From contig NZ_MQWD01000001.1 of the NCBI RefSeq assembly GCF_002283365.1, forward strand, positions 1,373,154-1,437,153: a stretch of 64,000 nucleotides of DNA. The letters are read 5' to 3'. Both the position numbers and the translations under genes were made by a program. The first letter of the stretch is position 1, and the number at the start of each line of letters is the position of its first letter. A model generated the notes under the pieces. That model worked only from the letters and a program-made list of their open reading frames with translations, had not been told where the DNA came from and ran no database searches. This document shows, one piece after another, positions 17,760 through 27,091 of this stretch. Source of the DNA: Rubrivirga marina. GTDB lineage: Bacteria > Bacteroidota > Rhodothermia > Rhodothermales > Rubricoccaceae.

Positions 17760-20465
17760 ATGACTCCCATCCGCCTCCTCGCCGCGCTCCTCGTCGCGGG
17801 CTTCGCCGCCGGCCCCTCTGCGCAGGCCAGTCTCGACGCCTCGACCGTCACGCTCCCGGCCACCGACGGCGCTCGCGTCCTCCGCGCGCTCGCGCTCGAC
17901 GCCAGCCCGGTCGACCTCGACGGGCGGCTCACCGAGGCGGCGTGGGCCGCGGCCGAGGTGGCCTCGGGCTTCGTCCAGCGCGCGCCGAACCCCGGCGCCC
18001 CGGCGACGGAGCCGACCGAGGCCCGCGTCCTCTACGACGGCGCGTTCGTCTACGTCGGCATGCGGATGCACGACTCGCAGCCGGCCGCCATCGCCGCCCG
18101 CCTCGGCCGGCGCGACACCGACGTCCCGAGCGACTGGGCCATGGTCCAGCTCGGGTCGTACGGCGACGGCCGGACCGCCTTCGCGTTCGCCGTCAACCCG
18201 GCCGGCGTCCGCGTCGACCTCCTCCTCTACGACGACGTCCAGGAAGACTTCTCGTGGGACGCGGTCTGGGACGCCGCCACGAGCCGCGACGAGAGCGGGT
18301 GGACGGCCGAGTTCCGAATCCCGCTCTCCCAGCTCCGCTACGCGCCCGCCGAGGGCGAGCAGGCGTGGGGCCTCCAGTTCCGCCGCGACCTCCTCCGCAA
18401 CGGCGAGGCAAGCTTCTGGTCCCCGTCGCTGCCCGAGGACGACGGGCAGGTCAGCCGGTTCGGCACGCTCGAGGGGCTCCGCGGGCTCCGATCCCCGCGC
18501 GCGCTCGAACTCCAACCGTACGTCGCCAGCGCGCTCACGCGGGCGCCCGGCGACCCGGCCGACCCGTTCTACCGCGCCAACGACCTCGCGCCGCGCGTCG
18601 GGCTCGACGCGCGCTACGGCGTTACCGGCGACCTCACGCTGGCGGCGACCGTCAACCCGGACTTCGGGCAGGTCGAGGCCGACCCGGCCGAGGTCAACCT
18701 CGGCGCGTTCGAGCTCTTCCTCCAGGAGCGCCGGCCGTTCTTCGTCGAGGGCGCCGACGCGTTCGCCTTCGGCCGGACGCGGGCCATGTTCCGCATGAGC
18801 CGGCCGACGTACCTCTACACGCGCCGGATCGGCGGGGCGCCGTCGCGTACCCGGTTCGTCCCGGCCGAGGCCCACGACCTCGCGGGTGACGGGGCCGTCT
18901 ACACCGACGCCCCGCTCCAGACGACGGTCCTCGGCGCGGCCAAGCTGTCGGGCCGCGTCGGGCGGTTCTCGGTCGGGGTGCTCGACGCGGTCACGGCGCC
19001 GGCGTGGGGCCGCTACCGGGCGTTCGACGCGACGGGCACCGAGGTGGCCGCGGGCGACGCGCTCGTCCAGCCGGCCGCCAACTACGCCGTCGCCAGCGCC
19101 CGCGGACGGTTCGGGAAGACGGTCCTCGGCGCGCTCGTCACCGACGTTCGCCACGCCACGGGCGAGGGGGCACTCGCCGCGCTCCTCCCGTCCGGCGCGA
19201 CGCTGGCGGGCCTCGACGCCGAGCACCGCCTGAGCGCCGACTGGGTCCTCAGCGGCGCGGTCGCGGCGAGTCATGTCGTGGGCAGCGCCGAGGCCATCGC
19301 CGGGCTCCAGCGGGCCTACCCGCGCCTCTACCAGCGCCCCGACGCGGGCCACCTCGGCCTCGACGTGGGGCGGACGGCGCTCTCGGGCCTGACGGGTGAG
19401 GCCGCCCTCACGAAGTCGGGCGGTCGGCACTGGCAGGGCTCGCTCGTCGGCGCGTTCACGACCCCGGGGTTCGACGCGAACGGCCTCGGCTACCAGAGCC
19501 GCGCCGACCACGCCTACGTCGGCGGCATCGTGGCCTACAGCCAGAACGAGCCGCAAGGCCTCCTCCGGAGCTGGAACGCGAACCTCTACGGCGGCTCGGC
19601 CTGGAACTTCGACGGCGACCGGATCTCGATGTTCGGCGGCGCCGGCGCCGGGGGGCAGTTCCACAACTTCTGGCATTGGGGCGTGGGCGTGCAGGGGTAC
19701 GCCCGGGCCGTCAACGACCGGCTCACGCGCGGCGGCCCGGTCGCCACGTGGCCGATCGACGGGTCCGTCCAGGCCTCGGTCGGGACCGACTCGCGGCGGG
19801 CCGTCTCCGTGAGCGCCGGCGCGCTCGTGGGCCTGAACGAACTGGGCGGCGGGTCGAAAGGGGCCGAGATCGGGATCGAGGTCCGGCCGCGGACCAACCT
19901 CGCGCTCTCGTTCTCGCCCGGCGGCTCGATCGACGCGTCGCCCCGCCAGTTCGTCACGGCGGTCGACGACGAGACGGCGACGGCCACGTTCGGCCGGCGC
20001 TACGTGTTCGCCCGCCTCGACCAGACGACGGCCTACCTCACGGCTCGGGCCGACTGGACGTTCACGCCGGACCTCACACTCCAGCTCGTCGTCCGGCCCT
20101 ACCTCTCGGCCGGCCGGTTCTCGCGCTACGCCGACCTCGGCGCGCCCGGCGCGCTCCGGCTCCCCGAGTACGGCGTCGACCTCGGCTCGATCGAGACGCA
20201 CGCCGACGGGTCGGTGACGATCGCTCCGGGCGGGGGGGCGGAGCCAATCGCTCTCGGCGCGCCCGACTTCGCGGTCCGTTCGCTGCAGGGGAATGCCGTG
20301 CTCCGGTGGGAGTACCGGCCGGGCTCGACGGTCTTCGTCGTCTGGCAGCAGCAGCGCGACGGGTTCGACCCCGACGGCGCCTTCGGCGGGCGCGACGTCG
20401 GCCGGCTGTTCACCGACCCGGTTCGCAACGTCGTCCTCGTCAAGCTGAGCTACTGGCTCGGCTAA
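17760..20465 (+). CDS. DUF5916 outer-membrane protein with CBM9-like N-terminus
   Basis: A 901-residue protein. Signal peptide ('LLAALLVAGFAAGPSAQ'); CBM9-like domain about 40-220 ('PVDLDGRLTEAAWAAAEVAS', 'VYVGMRMHDSQPAAI', 'YAPAEGEQAWGLQFRRDL'); then about 650 residues typical of DUF5916, with 'FSVGVLDAVTAP' and repeated aromatic beta-strand segments predicting an outer-membrane barrel, ending 'NVVLVKLSYWLG'. The family is common in Bacteroidota and of unproven function, possibly substrate binding or uptake. ATG at 17760 begins the signal peptide. Followed within 11 bp by the putative metallopeptidase gene, so likely an operon. Confidence 0.88.
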   Translation: MTPIRLLAALLVAGFAAGPSAQASLDASTVTLPATDGARVLRALALDASPVDLDGRLTEAAWAAAEVASGFVQRAPNPGAPATEPTEARVLYDGAFVYVGMRMHDSQPAAIAARLGRRDTDVPSDWAMVQLGSYGDGRTAFAFAVNPAGVRVDLLLYDDVQEDFSWDAVWDAATSRDESGWTAEFRIPLSQLRYAPAEGEQAWGLQFRRDLLRNGEASFWSPSLPEDDGQVSRFGTLEGLRGLRSPRALELQPYVASALTRAPGDPADPFYRANDLAPRVGLDARYGVTGDLTLAATVNPDFGQVEADPAEVNLGAFELFLQERRPFFVEGADAFAFGRTRAMFRMSRPTYLYTRRIGGAPSRTRFVPAEAHDLAGDGAVYTDAPLQTTVLGAAKLSGRVGRFSVGVLDAVTAPAWGRYRAFDATGTEVAAGDALVQPAANYAVASARGRFGKTVLGALVTDVRHATGEGALAALLPSGATLAGLDAEHRLSADWVLSGAVAASHVVGSAEAIAGLQRAYPRLYQRPDAGHLGLDVGRTALSGLTGEAALTKSGGRHWQGSLVGAFTTPGFDANGLGYQSRADHAYVGGIVAYSQNEPQGLLRSWNANLYGGSAWNFDGDRISMFGGAGAGGQFHNFWHWGVGVQGYARAVNDRLTRGGPVATWPIDGSVQASVGTDSRRAVSVSAGALVGLNELGGGSKGAEIGIEVRPRTNLALSFSPGGSIDASPRQFVTAVDDETATATFGRRYVFARLDQTTAYLTARADWTFTPDLTLQLVVRPYLSAGRFSRYADLGAPGALRLPEYGVDLGSIETHADGSVTIAPGGGAEPIALGAPDFAVRSLQGNAVLRWEYRPGSTVFVVWQQQRDGFDPDGAFGGRDVGRLFTDPVRNVVLVKLSYWLG

Positions 20466-20476
20466 GCCTCCTGGTC

Positions 20477-21442
20477 ATGCGCTGCCTCCTCGTCCTCCTC
20501 CTTCTTTCCCTAAGCGCCCGCGCCCAGGGCCTCGACGTCGAGCGCGTCCGCGCCGTCCCGCCCGAGCGGACGCTCGCCGACGGCCGCCTCCGCGTCGTCA
20601 ACCTCTACCGCGCGCAGGCCCTCGCGCTCGCCGAGGCAGGCCTCGTGGGACCGGACTCGACGGTCGAGCGGCTCGTCCGCGACGCCCACCGGCCGTACGC
20701 CGACTTCTGGGCCGGCTACCTCGGCGACGAGGACGCCTTCCGCGAGTGGAGCCGCGACGCGCTCCTCGATCCGGAGACGTCGTTCGCCGACAGGGTCGGC
20801 GCGTTCCTCGACGCCGACCTCGACGGCGCGTTCGAGCACGGGGCCGCCTGGGTCGAGGCCACGACCGGCCACGCCCCGGAGGGCACGTGGGTCCTCGCCT
20901 ACGGCCCCGGCTGGACCGACATGGGCGGCCTCGGCGGGATCGGTATGGTGGCCGACCTCTCCAAGCTGTCCGTCGAGCCCGAGTGGCTGCCGCACCTCGT
21001 CGCCCACGAGCTGGTCCACCAGGTCCACGGCCCGGCCCTCGACCGAGCCGGCGACCTGGACCGGGGGACCGTCCTCCACCGCATCGTCGCCGAGGGGCTG
21101 GGCACGTACGCGGCGTATGTCCACGCGGCCGGCACGGCGACGCCGGCGCGGGCCGTCGGCTACACCGACGCCGAGTGGCGGTGGGCGCTCGCCCACGAGC
21201 CGCACCTCGCCGTCGTCGTCTCTCGCGTCCTCGACTCGACCGATCGGGACTACATCGACGCGGTTGCGGACCGGGGCGCCCGGATTCTCGACGGCGCGCC
21301 CGGCGCCGCCGGCTACGTCCTCGGCTTCCGGATCGTCCAGGCCTACGAGGCCGCGCACGGCCCGGGCTCCTGGGTCGAGATGATCGACCTCCCCGTCCGC
21401 GAGGCGCTCCGGCGCAGCGGCTACGCCTACCTCCATCCTTGA
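20477..21442 (+). CDS. Exported gluzincin-type zinc metallopeptidase (DUF2268-like)
   Basis: A 321-residue exported protein (signal peptide 'CLLVLLLLSLSARAQ'). It carries HExxH as 'VAHELVHQVHG' (H177, E178, H181) followed 25 residues later by 'VAEGLGTYAAY' with E206 as likely third zinc ligand, the gluzincin arrangement. The preceding 'ADLSKLSVEPEWLPHL' and following helices resemble DUF2268-type predicted proteases. Periplasmic peptidase is the likely role; substrate unknown. Eleven bp after the DUF5916 gene. Confidence 0.75.
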   Translation: MRCLLVLLLLSLSARAQGLDVERVRAVPPERTLADGRLRVVNLYRAQALALAEAGLVGPDSTVERLVRDAHRPYADFWAGYLGDEDAFREWSRDALLDPETSFADRVGAFLDADLDGAFEHGAAWVEATTGHAPEGTWVLAYGPGWTDMGGLGGIGMVADLSKLSVEPEWLPHLVAHELVHQVHGPALDRAGDLDRGTVLHRIVAEGLGTYAAYVHAAGTATPARAVGYTDAEWRWALAHEPHLAVVVSRVLDSTDRDYIDAVADRGARILDGAPGAAGYVLGFRIVQAYEAAHGPGSWVEMIDLPVREALRRSGYAYLHP

Positions 21443-21469
21443 CCCCGCGGGCTCCGGCCCGTTCCGACT

Positions 21470-22183
21470 ATGACTCGCACGCTCCTTGCCGCGCTGGCGA
21501 TCCTCCTCGCCGGCTGCGCGAGCACCGTCCCCTTCCGCCCCGTCGCGTCGCCCCCGCAGGACGTGGTCGTGGCCCGCTTTCTCCTCGACGTCGACGGGCT
21601 CGAGGCCGACTTCCCCGACCAGGGCGGAGGGCTCATCCCGGTCGCGTCGCGCGTGATCCAGACGGGCCGCGACGTCGCCGAGGCGGGCCGGACCGCCCTC
21701 TCGCCCGAGGGCTCGGCCGTCAAGGCCGCCCAGGACTCCACGTTCGCCGCCCTCGCCGACGGGATGGGATGGCAGGCCGGCCTCCGGCTCCTCCCGCTCG
21801 AGACGCTCCGCGGCGAGGTCCCGTACCTCGTCGGCGCGCCGCTGGGGACGGCCGAGGACGTCGCCGGCCGCCTCGCGATGGAGATCGAGGCGTATGTCGA
21901 GGTTCCGGACGCGGGCCAGGCGTCGTGGTCGATCCTCGGCACGGGCCGCGCCCGCGAGACGGGCCACCCGGAGATGACCGTCTCGGTCCGGATGCTCGAC
22001 GCGGCCGGCGCCGTCGTCTGGCGCGACCGCGTCCGGGTCCGGTCGCGCGAGCGCGTGACGCTCGACGAGCGGTGGCTGCTGGCGATCCGCACGGACCGCG
22101 AGGTCTCGGACGCGTCGACGCTGCCGGCGATGATGCGCGAGGCCGTCGACCGGCTCGTGGCGCGGAGCCCGGCGCGCGGGTAG
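21470..22183 (+). CDS. Lipoprotein of unknown function
   Basis: A 237-residue protein starting with a type II signal peptide ('LLAALAILLAGCAST'; lipobox 'LAGC'). The mature sequence has alternating beta-strands and one helix ('MTVSVRMLDAAGAVVWRDRV', 'ASTLPAMMREAVDRL'), reminiscent of envelope lipoproteins that assemble multi-gene LPS or efflux systems, but no family is recognised with confidence. Third gene of the unit starting at 17760, 28 bp after the metallopeptidase. Confidence 0.72.
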   Translation: MTRTLLAALAILLAGCASTVPFRPVASPPQDVVVARFLLDVDGLEADFPDQGGGLIPVASRVIQTGRDVAEAGRTALSPEGSAVKAAQDSTFAALADGMGWQAGLRLLPLETLRGEVPYLVGAPLGTAEDVAGRLAMEIEAYVEVPDAGQASWSILGTGRARETGHPEMTVSVRMLDAAGAVVWRDRVRVRSRERVTLDERWLLAIRTDREVSDASTLPAMMREAVDRLVARSPARG

Positions 22184-22201
22184 GTCCGCCTCGGGCGGCG
22201 A

Positions 22202-22219
22202 ATGGGCCGAATGCCCCAT
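22202..22219. promoter_or_regulatory. Palindrome ATGGG-N8-CCCAT, copy 3
   Basis: Located between the lipoprotein stop and the S41 peptidase gene. After 22 bp comes ACGTTG (22242-22247), and the ATG of the peptidase is 23 bp further on, giving a very short leader. A GACGTTGCG...CGTCCTCC stretch here is almost the same as the one upstream of 17760. Confidence 0.75.
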
Positions 22220-22269
22220 GACGTGGAGGCCGGCGTGGGGGACGTTGCGTGCGTCCTCCGCGCCCGACC

Positions 22270-23913
22270 ATGCCCCGCTCGCTCGTCCTCCTCGCCGCTC
22301 TCCTCGCATCCAGCGCCGCCGCCCAGCCGCTCGCCGACTCGCTCGCCCAGCGCGGCATCGAGGCGTACGAGTCCGGGGCCTACGCCGAGAGCGCGCGGCT
22401 CTTCGCCGACGCGCTCGACGCGGGCGCCCGCGACGGGACGCTCGCCTACTACGCCGCCTGCGCTGCCGCTCTCGCCGGCGACGCCGACGCGGCGTTCCGC
22501 TTCCTGGCCCTCGCCCCCGACCTCGGCTTCCTCGACGCCGACCTCGTCCGGCGCGACTCGGACCTCGCGAGCCTCCATGACGACCCCCGCTGGCCCGTCG
22601 CCGTCGCCCGCGTCGAGCGCGCGTCCGCTACCTCCCGGCTGCTCTGGGCGAGCCCCACGTTCCGCACGCCCTACGCCGACACCCTCGCGGTCGACGAACG
22701 CGTCGCCGGGCTCTCGCGACTATGGGCCGAGGTCAAGTTCAACTTCGCCAACTTCGACCTCGTCCCGGGCCGGCTCGACTGGGACTCGCTCTACGTCGCC
22801 ACGCTCCCGCGCGTCCGGGCGGCCGGGTCGACGCTCGAGTACTACCGCGTGCTCCAGTCGGTCGTCGCACGGCTCCACGACGGGCACGTCAACGTCTGGC
22901 TGCCGCCCGCGCTCGCCGACCGGGCCTCCGCCCAGCCCGGTCTCACGACGCGGCTGGTCGAGGGCCGCGTGTTCATCACGGACGTGTGGGATCCGGCGCT
23001 CGCGGCGCTCGGCCTGCGGCCCGGGCAGGAGATCGTGGAGATCGACGGTGAGCCTGTCCACGACTACGCGGCCCGCGTCGTGCGGCCAGTGGTCAGCTCC
23101 CCGAAGCCGCTCGCGAGCGACGTCTGGACCTACGAATACTCCCTCCTGTCCGGCGACGCCGCCACGCCCGTCGCGCTCACGGTGGACGGTGCCGACGGCA
23201 GCCGCCAGCGGGTCTCCGTGCCTCGGCTCCCGGTCGAGCAGGCGCGGGTGGTGGTGCCGACGCCGGAGCCGTTCGGGCTCGACTGGCTGCCCGGCCGCGT
23301 CGCGCACGTCCGCCTGACGACGTTCGGCGGGCCGGAGGCGGCCGACCGGTTCCTCGAGCGGTTCCCCGAGATCGCCGAGGCGGCCGGAGTCGTCCTCGAC
23401 GTCCGCGAGAACGGGGGCGGAGATGGGGCCGTCGGCTACCGCGTGCTCTGCGCGCTCACCGGCGCCGAGCGGCTGGTGACGGCCGCGTGGCGGACCCGGC
23501 TGTACCGGCCGGTCTACCGCGCGTGGGGCCGCGGCGAGGCCTCCGACGGCGACCCGGCCCCGACGTACGGCTGCGACGATGCGCTCGACTACGACGGCCC
23601 CGTGGCCCTGCTCGTCGGCCCGCGGACGGGCTCGGCGGCCGAGGACCTCGCCGTCGCTTTCGACCTGCTGGACCGCGGCCCGATCGTCGGCGAGCCGACG
23701 GCCGGCAGCACGGGCCAGCCGCTCCTGTTCGCGCTCCCCGGCGGCGGCAGCGCCCGCGTCACGACGCGCCGCGACCTCTACCCGGACGGCCGCGAGTTCG
23801 TCGGCCTCGGCGTCCAGCCCGACGTGCCCGCGGCCCCGACGGTCGCCGGCCTCCGCGCCGGCCGCGACGACGCGCTGCAGGCCGCCGCCGCCGCGCTCAG
23901 CCTGGGTGACTGA
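22270..23913 (+). CDS. Secreted S41-family serine peptidase with TPR and PDZ
   Basis: A 547-residue exported peptidase (signal peptide 'LVLLAALLASSAAAQ'). TPR-like helices about 25-115; an S41 N-terminal helical cap ('RLWAEVKFNFANFD', 'RLHDGHVNVWLP'); PDZ domain about 215-290 ('ALGLRPGQEIVEIDGEPVHD'); S41 core about 330-540 with 'GVVLDVRENGGGDGAVGY' and the nucleophile S455 in 'GPRTGSAAEDLAV'. Family members cleave unfolded or C-terminal peptide segments; a periplasmic location is expected. Its own promoter contains palindrome copy 3. The LuxR paralog 3 begins 35 bp after the stop, so the pair may be co-transcribed. Confidence 0.88.
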   Translation: MPRSLVLLAALLASSAAAQPLADSLAQRGIEAYESGAYAESARLFADALDAGARDGTLAYYAACAAALAGDADAAFRFLALAPDLGFLDADLVRRDSDLASLHDDPRWPVAVARVERASATSRLLWASPTFRTPYADTLAVDERVAGLSRLWAEVKFNFANFDLVPGRLDWDSLYVATLPRVRAAGSTLEYYRVLQSVVARLHDGHVNVWLPPALADRASAQPGLTTRLVEGRVFITDVWDPALAALGLRPGQEIVEIDGEPVHDYAARVVRPVVSSPKPLASDVWTYEYSLLSGDAATPVALTVDGADGSRQRVSVPRLPVEQARVVVPTPEPFGLDWLPGRVAHVRLTTFGGPEAADRFLERFPEIAEAAGVVLDVRENGGGDGAVGYRVLCALTGAERLVTAAWRTRLYRPVYRAWGRGEASDGDPAPTYGCDDALDYDGPVALLVGPRTGSAAEDLAVAFDLLDRGPIVGEPTAGSTGQPLLFALPGGGSARVTTRRDLYPDGREFVGLGVQPDVPAAPTVAGLRAGRDDALQAAAAALSLGD

Positions 23914-23948
23914 CTGCTCCCGCCGCCCGTTCCGTTTCCTCTGCCCCG

Positions 23949-25061
23949 TTGTTCACGTCCACCGACCTCTCTCGCCTGGAGTCCGCCAGCCGCACGCTGC
24001 TCTCGCCGCTCGCCGCGCCCGACGTCGACGCGTGGCGGAGCGAGGCCATCGCGTCGGCCTCGGCCCTGCTCGGGGCGGACTGCGGCCTGTTCATGCTGTC
24101 GTCGGCGCCGCGCGTCCACGTCAGTGACACGACCGACGCGGCGTTCCTCGCGGTCTACGACCAGCACGTGGCCGAGGTCACGGCGCGCGGGCCGCGGCTG
24201 AGCGACGCCGTCATGCAGCGGTGGCTCGACGAGCGGCGGCGCGTCGGGCAAGAGGTCGTCACGAACGCCCTCGCCGACGACCTGCTCGCGCCGTACGGCC
24301 TCGCGCTCCGCGACTCGTCGCTCTACAACGAGGGGATGGCGCCCGGCGGCTGGGCGGACCAGCGGACGCTCTACGTCGGGTTCGGCGGGGGCGAGGCCAT
24401 GCTCCAGCTCGGCTACGCCCGCGCCGACCGGGCGCCCGACCCCGACGCGTCGGTCGCGTTCCTCCGCATTCTGCTGCCGTCGCTGAAGGCCGGCCTCGAC
24501 GCGCTCGGGCGGCTCGGCGCGCACCGGGCCGCGCTCGACGCCGTCGGCTCCCCGCTCGCCCTGTTCGACGCCGACGCCCGGCAGGTCCACCGGACCGCGG
24601 CGCTGAGCGGCCTTCTCGCCGCTGAGCCCGACCGCGATCGGCTCGCCATCGAGCTCCGCGCGTTCGCCGCCACGCTCCGACCGCTGGCGGCCCCGCGCCG
24701 CCACGACATCGGGCTGAGCCCGACAGGACCGGTCCGGGAGGTCCGGACGGCCGGCGCGACGTACCGCCTCCGCGGGACCATCCTCCCGGCCGACGCCGCC
24801 GAGGCGCCCCTCCTCGTCACCGTCGAGCGCGTAGGCGCCGTCGCGCTCCCCTCGCCCGAGGAGGTCCGCCAGCGGACGGGGCTGACGTTGCGCGAGGCCG
24901 AGGTGGCGCTCCTGCTCGCCGAAGGGCTGACGAACGTGCAGGTCGCCGACCGCCTGTTCATCGCCCCGAAGACCGCGCGGCGGCATACGGAGAACGTTCT
25001 CGGCAAGCTGGAGGTCGCCACCCGCGCGGCGGTCGCCTCGGCCCTGCTCCGGGCGGCCTAG
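23949..25061 (+). CDS. LuxR-type HTH regulator, paralog 3 (TTG start)
   Basis: A 370-residue one-component regulator: N-terminal GAF-like region beginning 'MFTSTDLSRLESASRTLLSP', shared linker 'LGRLGAHRAALDAVGSPLALF', C-terminal HTH ('RTGLTLREAEVALLLAEGLT', 'DRLFIAPKTARRHTENVLGK'). TTG start, in the same sequence context as paralog 2. Downstream of the S41 peptidase gene and convergent with the OsmC gene, whose stop codon overlaps this one. Confidence 0.82.
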   Translation: MFTSTDLSRLESASRTLLSPLAAPDVDAWRSEAIASASALLGADCGLFMLSSAPRVHVSDTTDAAFLAVYDQHVAEVTARGPRLSDAVMQRWLDERRRVGQEVVTNALADDLLAPYGLALRDSSLYNEGMAPGGWADQRTLYVGFGGGEAMLQLGYARADRAPDPDASVAFLRILLPSLKAGLDALGRLGAHRAALDAVGSPLALFDADARQVHRTAALSGLLAAEPDRDRLAIELRAFAATLRPLAAPRRHDIGLSPTGPVREVRTAGATYRLRGTILPADAAEAPLLVTVERVGAVALPSPEEVRQRTGLTLREAEVALLLAEGLTNVQVADRLFIAPKTARRHTENVLGKLEVATRAAVASALLRAA

Positions 25062-25480
25062 GGGACGATCTCGACGGCCGTCTCCACGAGGCGGACCGGG
25101 AGCCCGGTCCGGAGCGTGTTCTGGACCTCGGCCACGGCGTCGGTCCGTTCGAGGAGGCGAACGACCTCCGCCTCGGCCGCGCCGGCGGCCGAGACGCGGG
25201 CCCGGTACCGGACGTCGCGCGCCGGCTCGCCGACGCCGCCGAACGTGCCTTCGACCTCAACCTCCACGCCGCGGACGTCGATGCCGAGCGCGGCGGCCTC
25301 GCGGTAGACGTCGTTGCAGTAGCAGGTGGCGAGGGCGAGGAACAGGAGCTCGCCGCCGTTCGCGCTCGACCCGAGCCCGCCCGGTTTCGGTGGGATCGTG
25401 AGGGCGTGCTCGGCGTCGTTGGTGCGGAGCGTCACCTCGTGGCGCCCCTCCCGGTTGCGGACGTGCGCCTGGACGGTCAT
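25058..25480 (-). CDS. OsmC/Ohr family protein
   Basis: A 140-residue OsmC-family protein, thiol-dependent peroxidases acting on organic or fatty hydroperoxides. The C-terminal cysteine lies in 'LFLALATCYCNDVYREA', with a second Cys two residues on; the usual first cysteine region is replaced by 'GGLGSSANGGELL', so the protein belongs to the YhfA-like branch rather than Ohr. The start ATG overlaps the stop of the SRPBCC gene, and its stop overlaps that of the convergent LuxR gene. Third gene of the unit beginning at 27059. Confidence 0.8.
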   Translation of the reverse strand: MTVQAHVRNREGRHEVTLRTNDAEHALTIPPKPGGLGSSANGGELLFLALATCYCNDVYREAAALGIDVRGVEVEVEGTFGGVGEPARDVRYRARVSAAGAAEAEVVRLLERTDAVAEVQNTLRTGLPVRLVETAVEIVP

Positions 25481-25929
25481 GGCAGAGAGGGGGCCTGGGC
25501 GCGCTCGCGGGCGATGGCCTCGCAGCGGGCTTTCATGCCCTCGTTTTCCTGGACGAGGGCCCGATGCATCACCGGGCGGAGGAACGGCCCGAGCAGAACG
25601 GCGAGGACGCCGGAGGCCTCCACGCCGAGGTGGTTCGTCGTGCCATTGCCCGACAGGGACACGCGGTGCGAGCCGGTCATCCGGAGGCCCGGCCGGCGGG
25701 TCTCCCACGCGAACCGCTCGCCGTCGACGAACTCGGTGACGGTCCAGACGGCCTCGGGCTGAGCCGGCTGCTTGATCCGGGCCTGGCTGCCGAGTCGAAG
25801 CGGGCCGTCGTCCACCCGGGTGACGGACGTGATGGTCGGGGTGAGCTCGGGCCACCGTTCGACGTCTTCGGTGACGGCCCACACCACGTCGGGCGGGGCG
25901 GCGATGCGGAGGGCGTGCTCGACGCGCAT
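25477..25929 (-). CDS. SRPBCC family protein
   Basis: A 150-residue SRPBCC-superfamily protein: 'MRVEHALRIAAPPDVVWAVT' then 'DVERWPELTPTITSVTRVDD', a classic START-like opening, and a C-terminal helix 'LVQENEGMKARCEAIA'. Ligand unknown. Translationally coupled to the OsmC gene by a 4-bp overlap and only 5 bp after the propeller gene. Confidence 0.8.
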   Translation of the reverse strand: MRVEHALRIAAPPDVVWAVTEDVERWPELTPTITSVTRVDDGPLRLGSQARIKQPAQPEAVWTVTEFVDGERFAWETRRPGLRMTGSHRVSLSGNGTTNHLGVEASGVLAVLLGPFLRPVMHRALVQENEGMKARCEAIARERAQAPSLP

Positions 25930-25934
25930 ACGGG

Positions 25935-27059
25935 TTAGAGGACGGCGAGAGGGTGGGACACGACGTGGTCGGCGACGACGAGCCGGCAGCGGTAGAGGCC
26001 AGAGGGGAGGCCCTCCGCGGACAGAGGGACGGGGTGGACGCCCGCGGGGTAGGGGCCCTCCGCCAGCCGGGCGGCCTCGGCCCCGTCGGTGCCGACCAGG
26101 GACAGTACGACGTGGCTGGCCACTGGGAGCGTGACGGTCAGCTCGGCGGGCGTGCTCGCCAGAAAAGGGGGCACGCCGTCGAGGCTCGGCACGGGCGCCG
26201 AGGCGGGTGGGGACGTCGCGGGCCGGCGCCAGAGGCCGCCGTCGTCGAGGGCCGCCAGCCGCCACGCCGGGCCCGGCGCGAGCGCGTGGGGCGGAGCGGG
26301 GAGCCCGTCGCCATAGGGCCGCCACGGCCCGCCCTCGGCGGCCCGCCAGACGAGGTCGTGGGACGCGTCGAGGGCGTACAGGGCGTGGGCGTCGGCGCCG
26401 AGGAGGCCGACGGTCGCGGCGTCGCGCTCGGCCCACACGTCGCCGTCGAGCTGGAAGAGCCGGCCGTCGGCCTCGGCGAACAGGCGCGGCCCGCTGGCGG
26501 CGACCGCCAGGTGCCCGATCCGGAGCGGGAGCCCGGCGCCGGCGGCCTCCCAGGCCCGCCCCGCGTCGCGGCTCCGGCTCACGCCGAGCGCGTGGGCCAC
26601 GAACAGGGCCGCCTCGGTGGAGGCGAAGCCCGAGACCCCCAGGCCGACGCCGCGGAACGGGAGCCCCCCGTTCGAGGCGATCCACGTCCGGCCGTCGTCT
26701 TCCGAGCGGAACACGCCGTGGCCGTCCGTCCCCGCCATGGCGACGCCGCCGGCCCGTGCGAACGAGACGACGGGGCCCTCGGGGAGCCCGTCGGTCGGGA
26801 GGGGCCGGCCGTCGGCGGCGATGCGGTCGAGGCCGTCGGGGCCGCCCAGGAGGAGCGCGCCGGGCACCGCGAGGAGCGCGACGGGCACCGGCCCCGGCGC
26901 GTCGGCCACGACCTCCCACGGCCCGCCGCCGTTGGGCGAGCGGAGCACGCGGCCGTCATCGAGCCCGGCGTAGGCCGTCCCGCCGTCGAGGGCGAGCGCG
27001 ACGACGACGGCGGAGAGCGCGGTCGGGGTCCAGGGGGGGAGCATCGAGGCGGGCGACAT
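25935..27059 (-). CDS. BNR-repeat beta-propeller protein with degenerate T9SS-like tail
   Basis: Up to 374 residues. Several sialidase-type BNR repeats are visible ('RVLRSPNGGGPWEVV', 'GVFRSEDDGRTWIASNGGLP', 'GVSRSRDAGRAWEAAGAGLP'), building a small beta-propeller, followed by a shortened Ig-like C-terminal domain ('VVLSLVGTDGAEAARLAEGP', terminal 'SHPLAVL') resembling the T9SS tails of neighbouring genes. No signal peptide is clear; 'WTPTALSAVVVALALDGG' is only weakly hydrophobic. The promoter-like element around palindrome copy 4 ends only a few bases before the ATG at 27059, so the ATG at 27044 may be the true start (leaderless). Confidence 0.72.
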   Translation of the reverse strand: MSPASMLPPWTPTALSAVVVALALDGGTAYAGLDDGRVLRSPNGGGPWEVVADAPGPVPVALLAVPGALLLGGPDGLDRIAADGRPLPTDGLPEGPVVSFARAGGVAMAGTDGHGVFRSEDDGRTWIASNGGLPFRGVGLGVSGFASTEAALFVAHALGVSRSRDAGRAWEAAGAGLPLRIGHLAVAASGPRLFAEADGRLFQLDGDVWAERDAATVGLLGADAHALYALDASHDLVWRAAEGGPWRPYGDGLPAPPHALAPGPAWRLAALDDGGLWRRPATSPPASAPVPSLDGVPPFLASTPAELTVTLPVASHVVLSLVGTDGAEAARLAEGPYPAGVHPVPLSAEGLPSGLYRCRLVVADHVVSHPLAVL

Positions 27060-27091
27060 GACACAAGGTGCCTCTGACGGGATCCGGCCAC

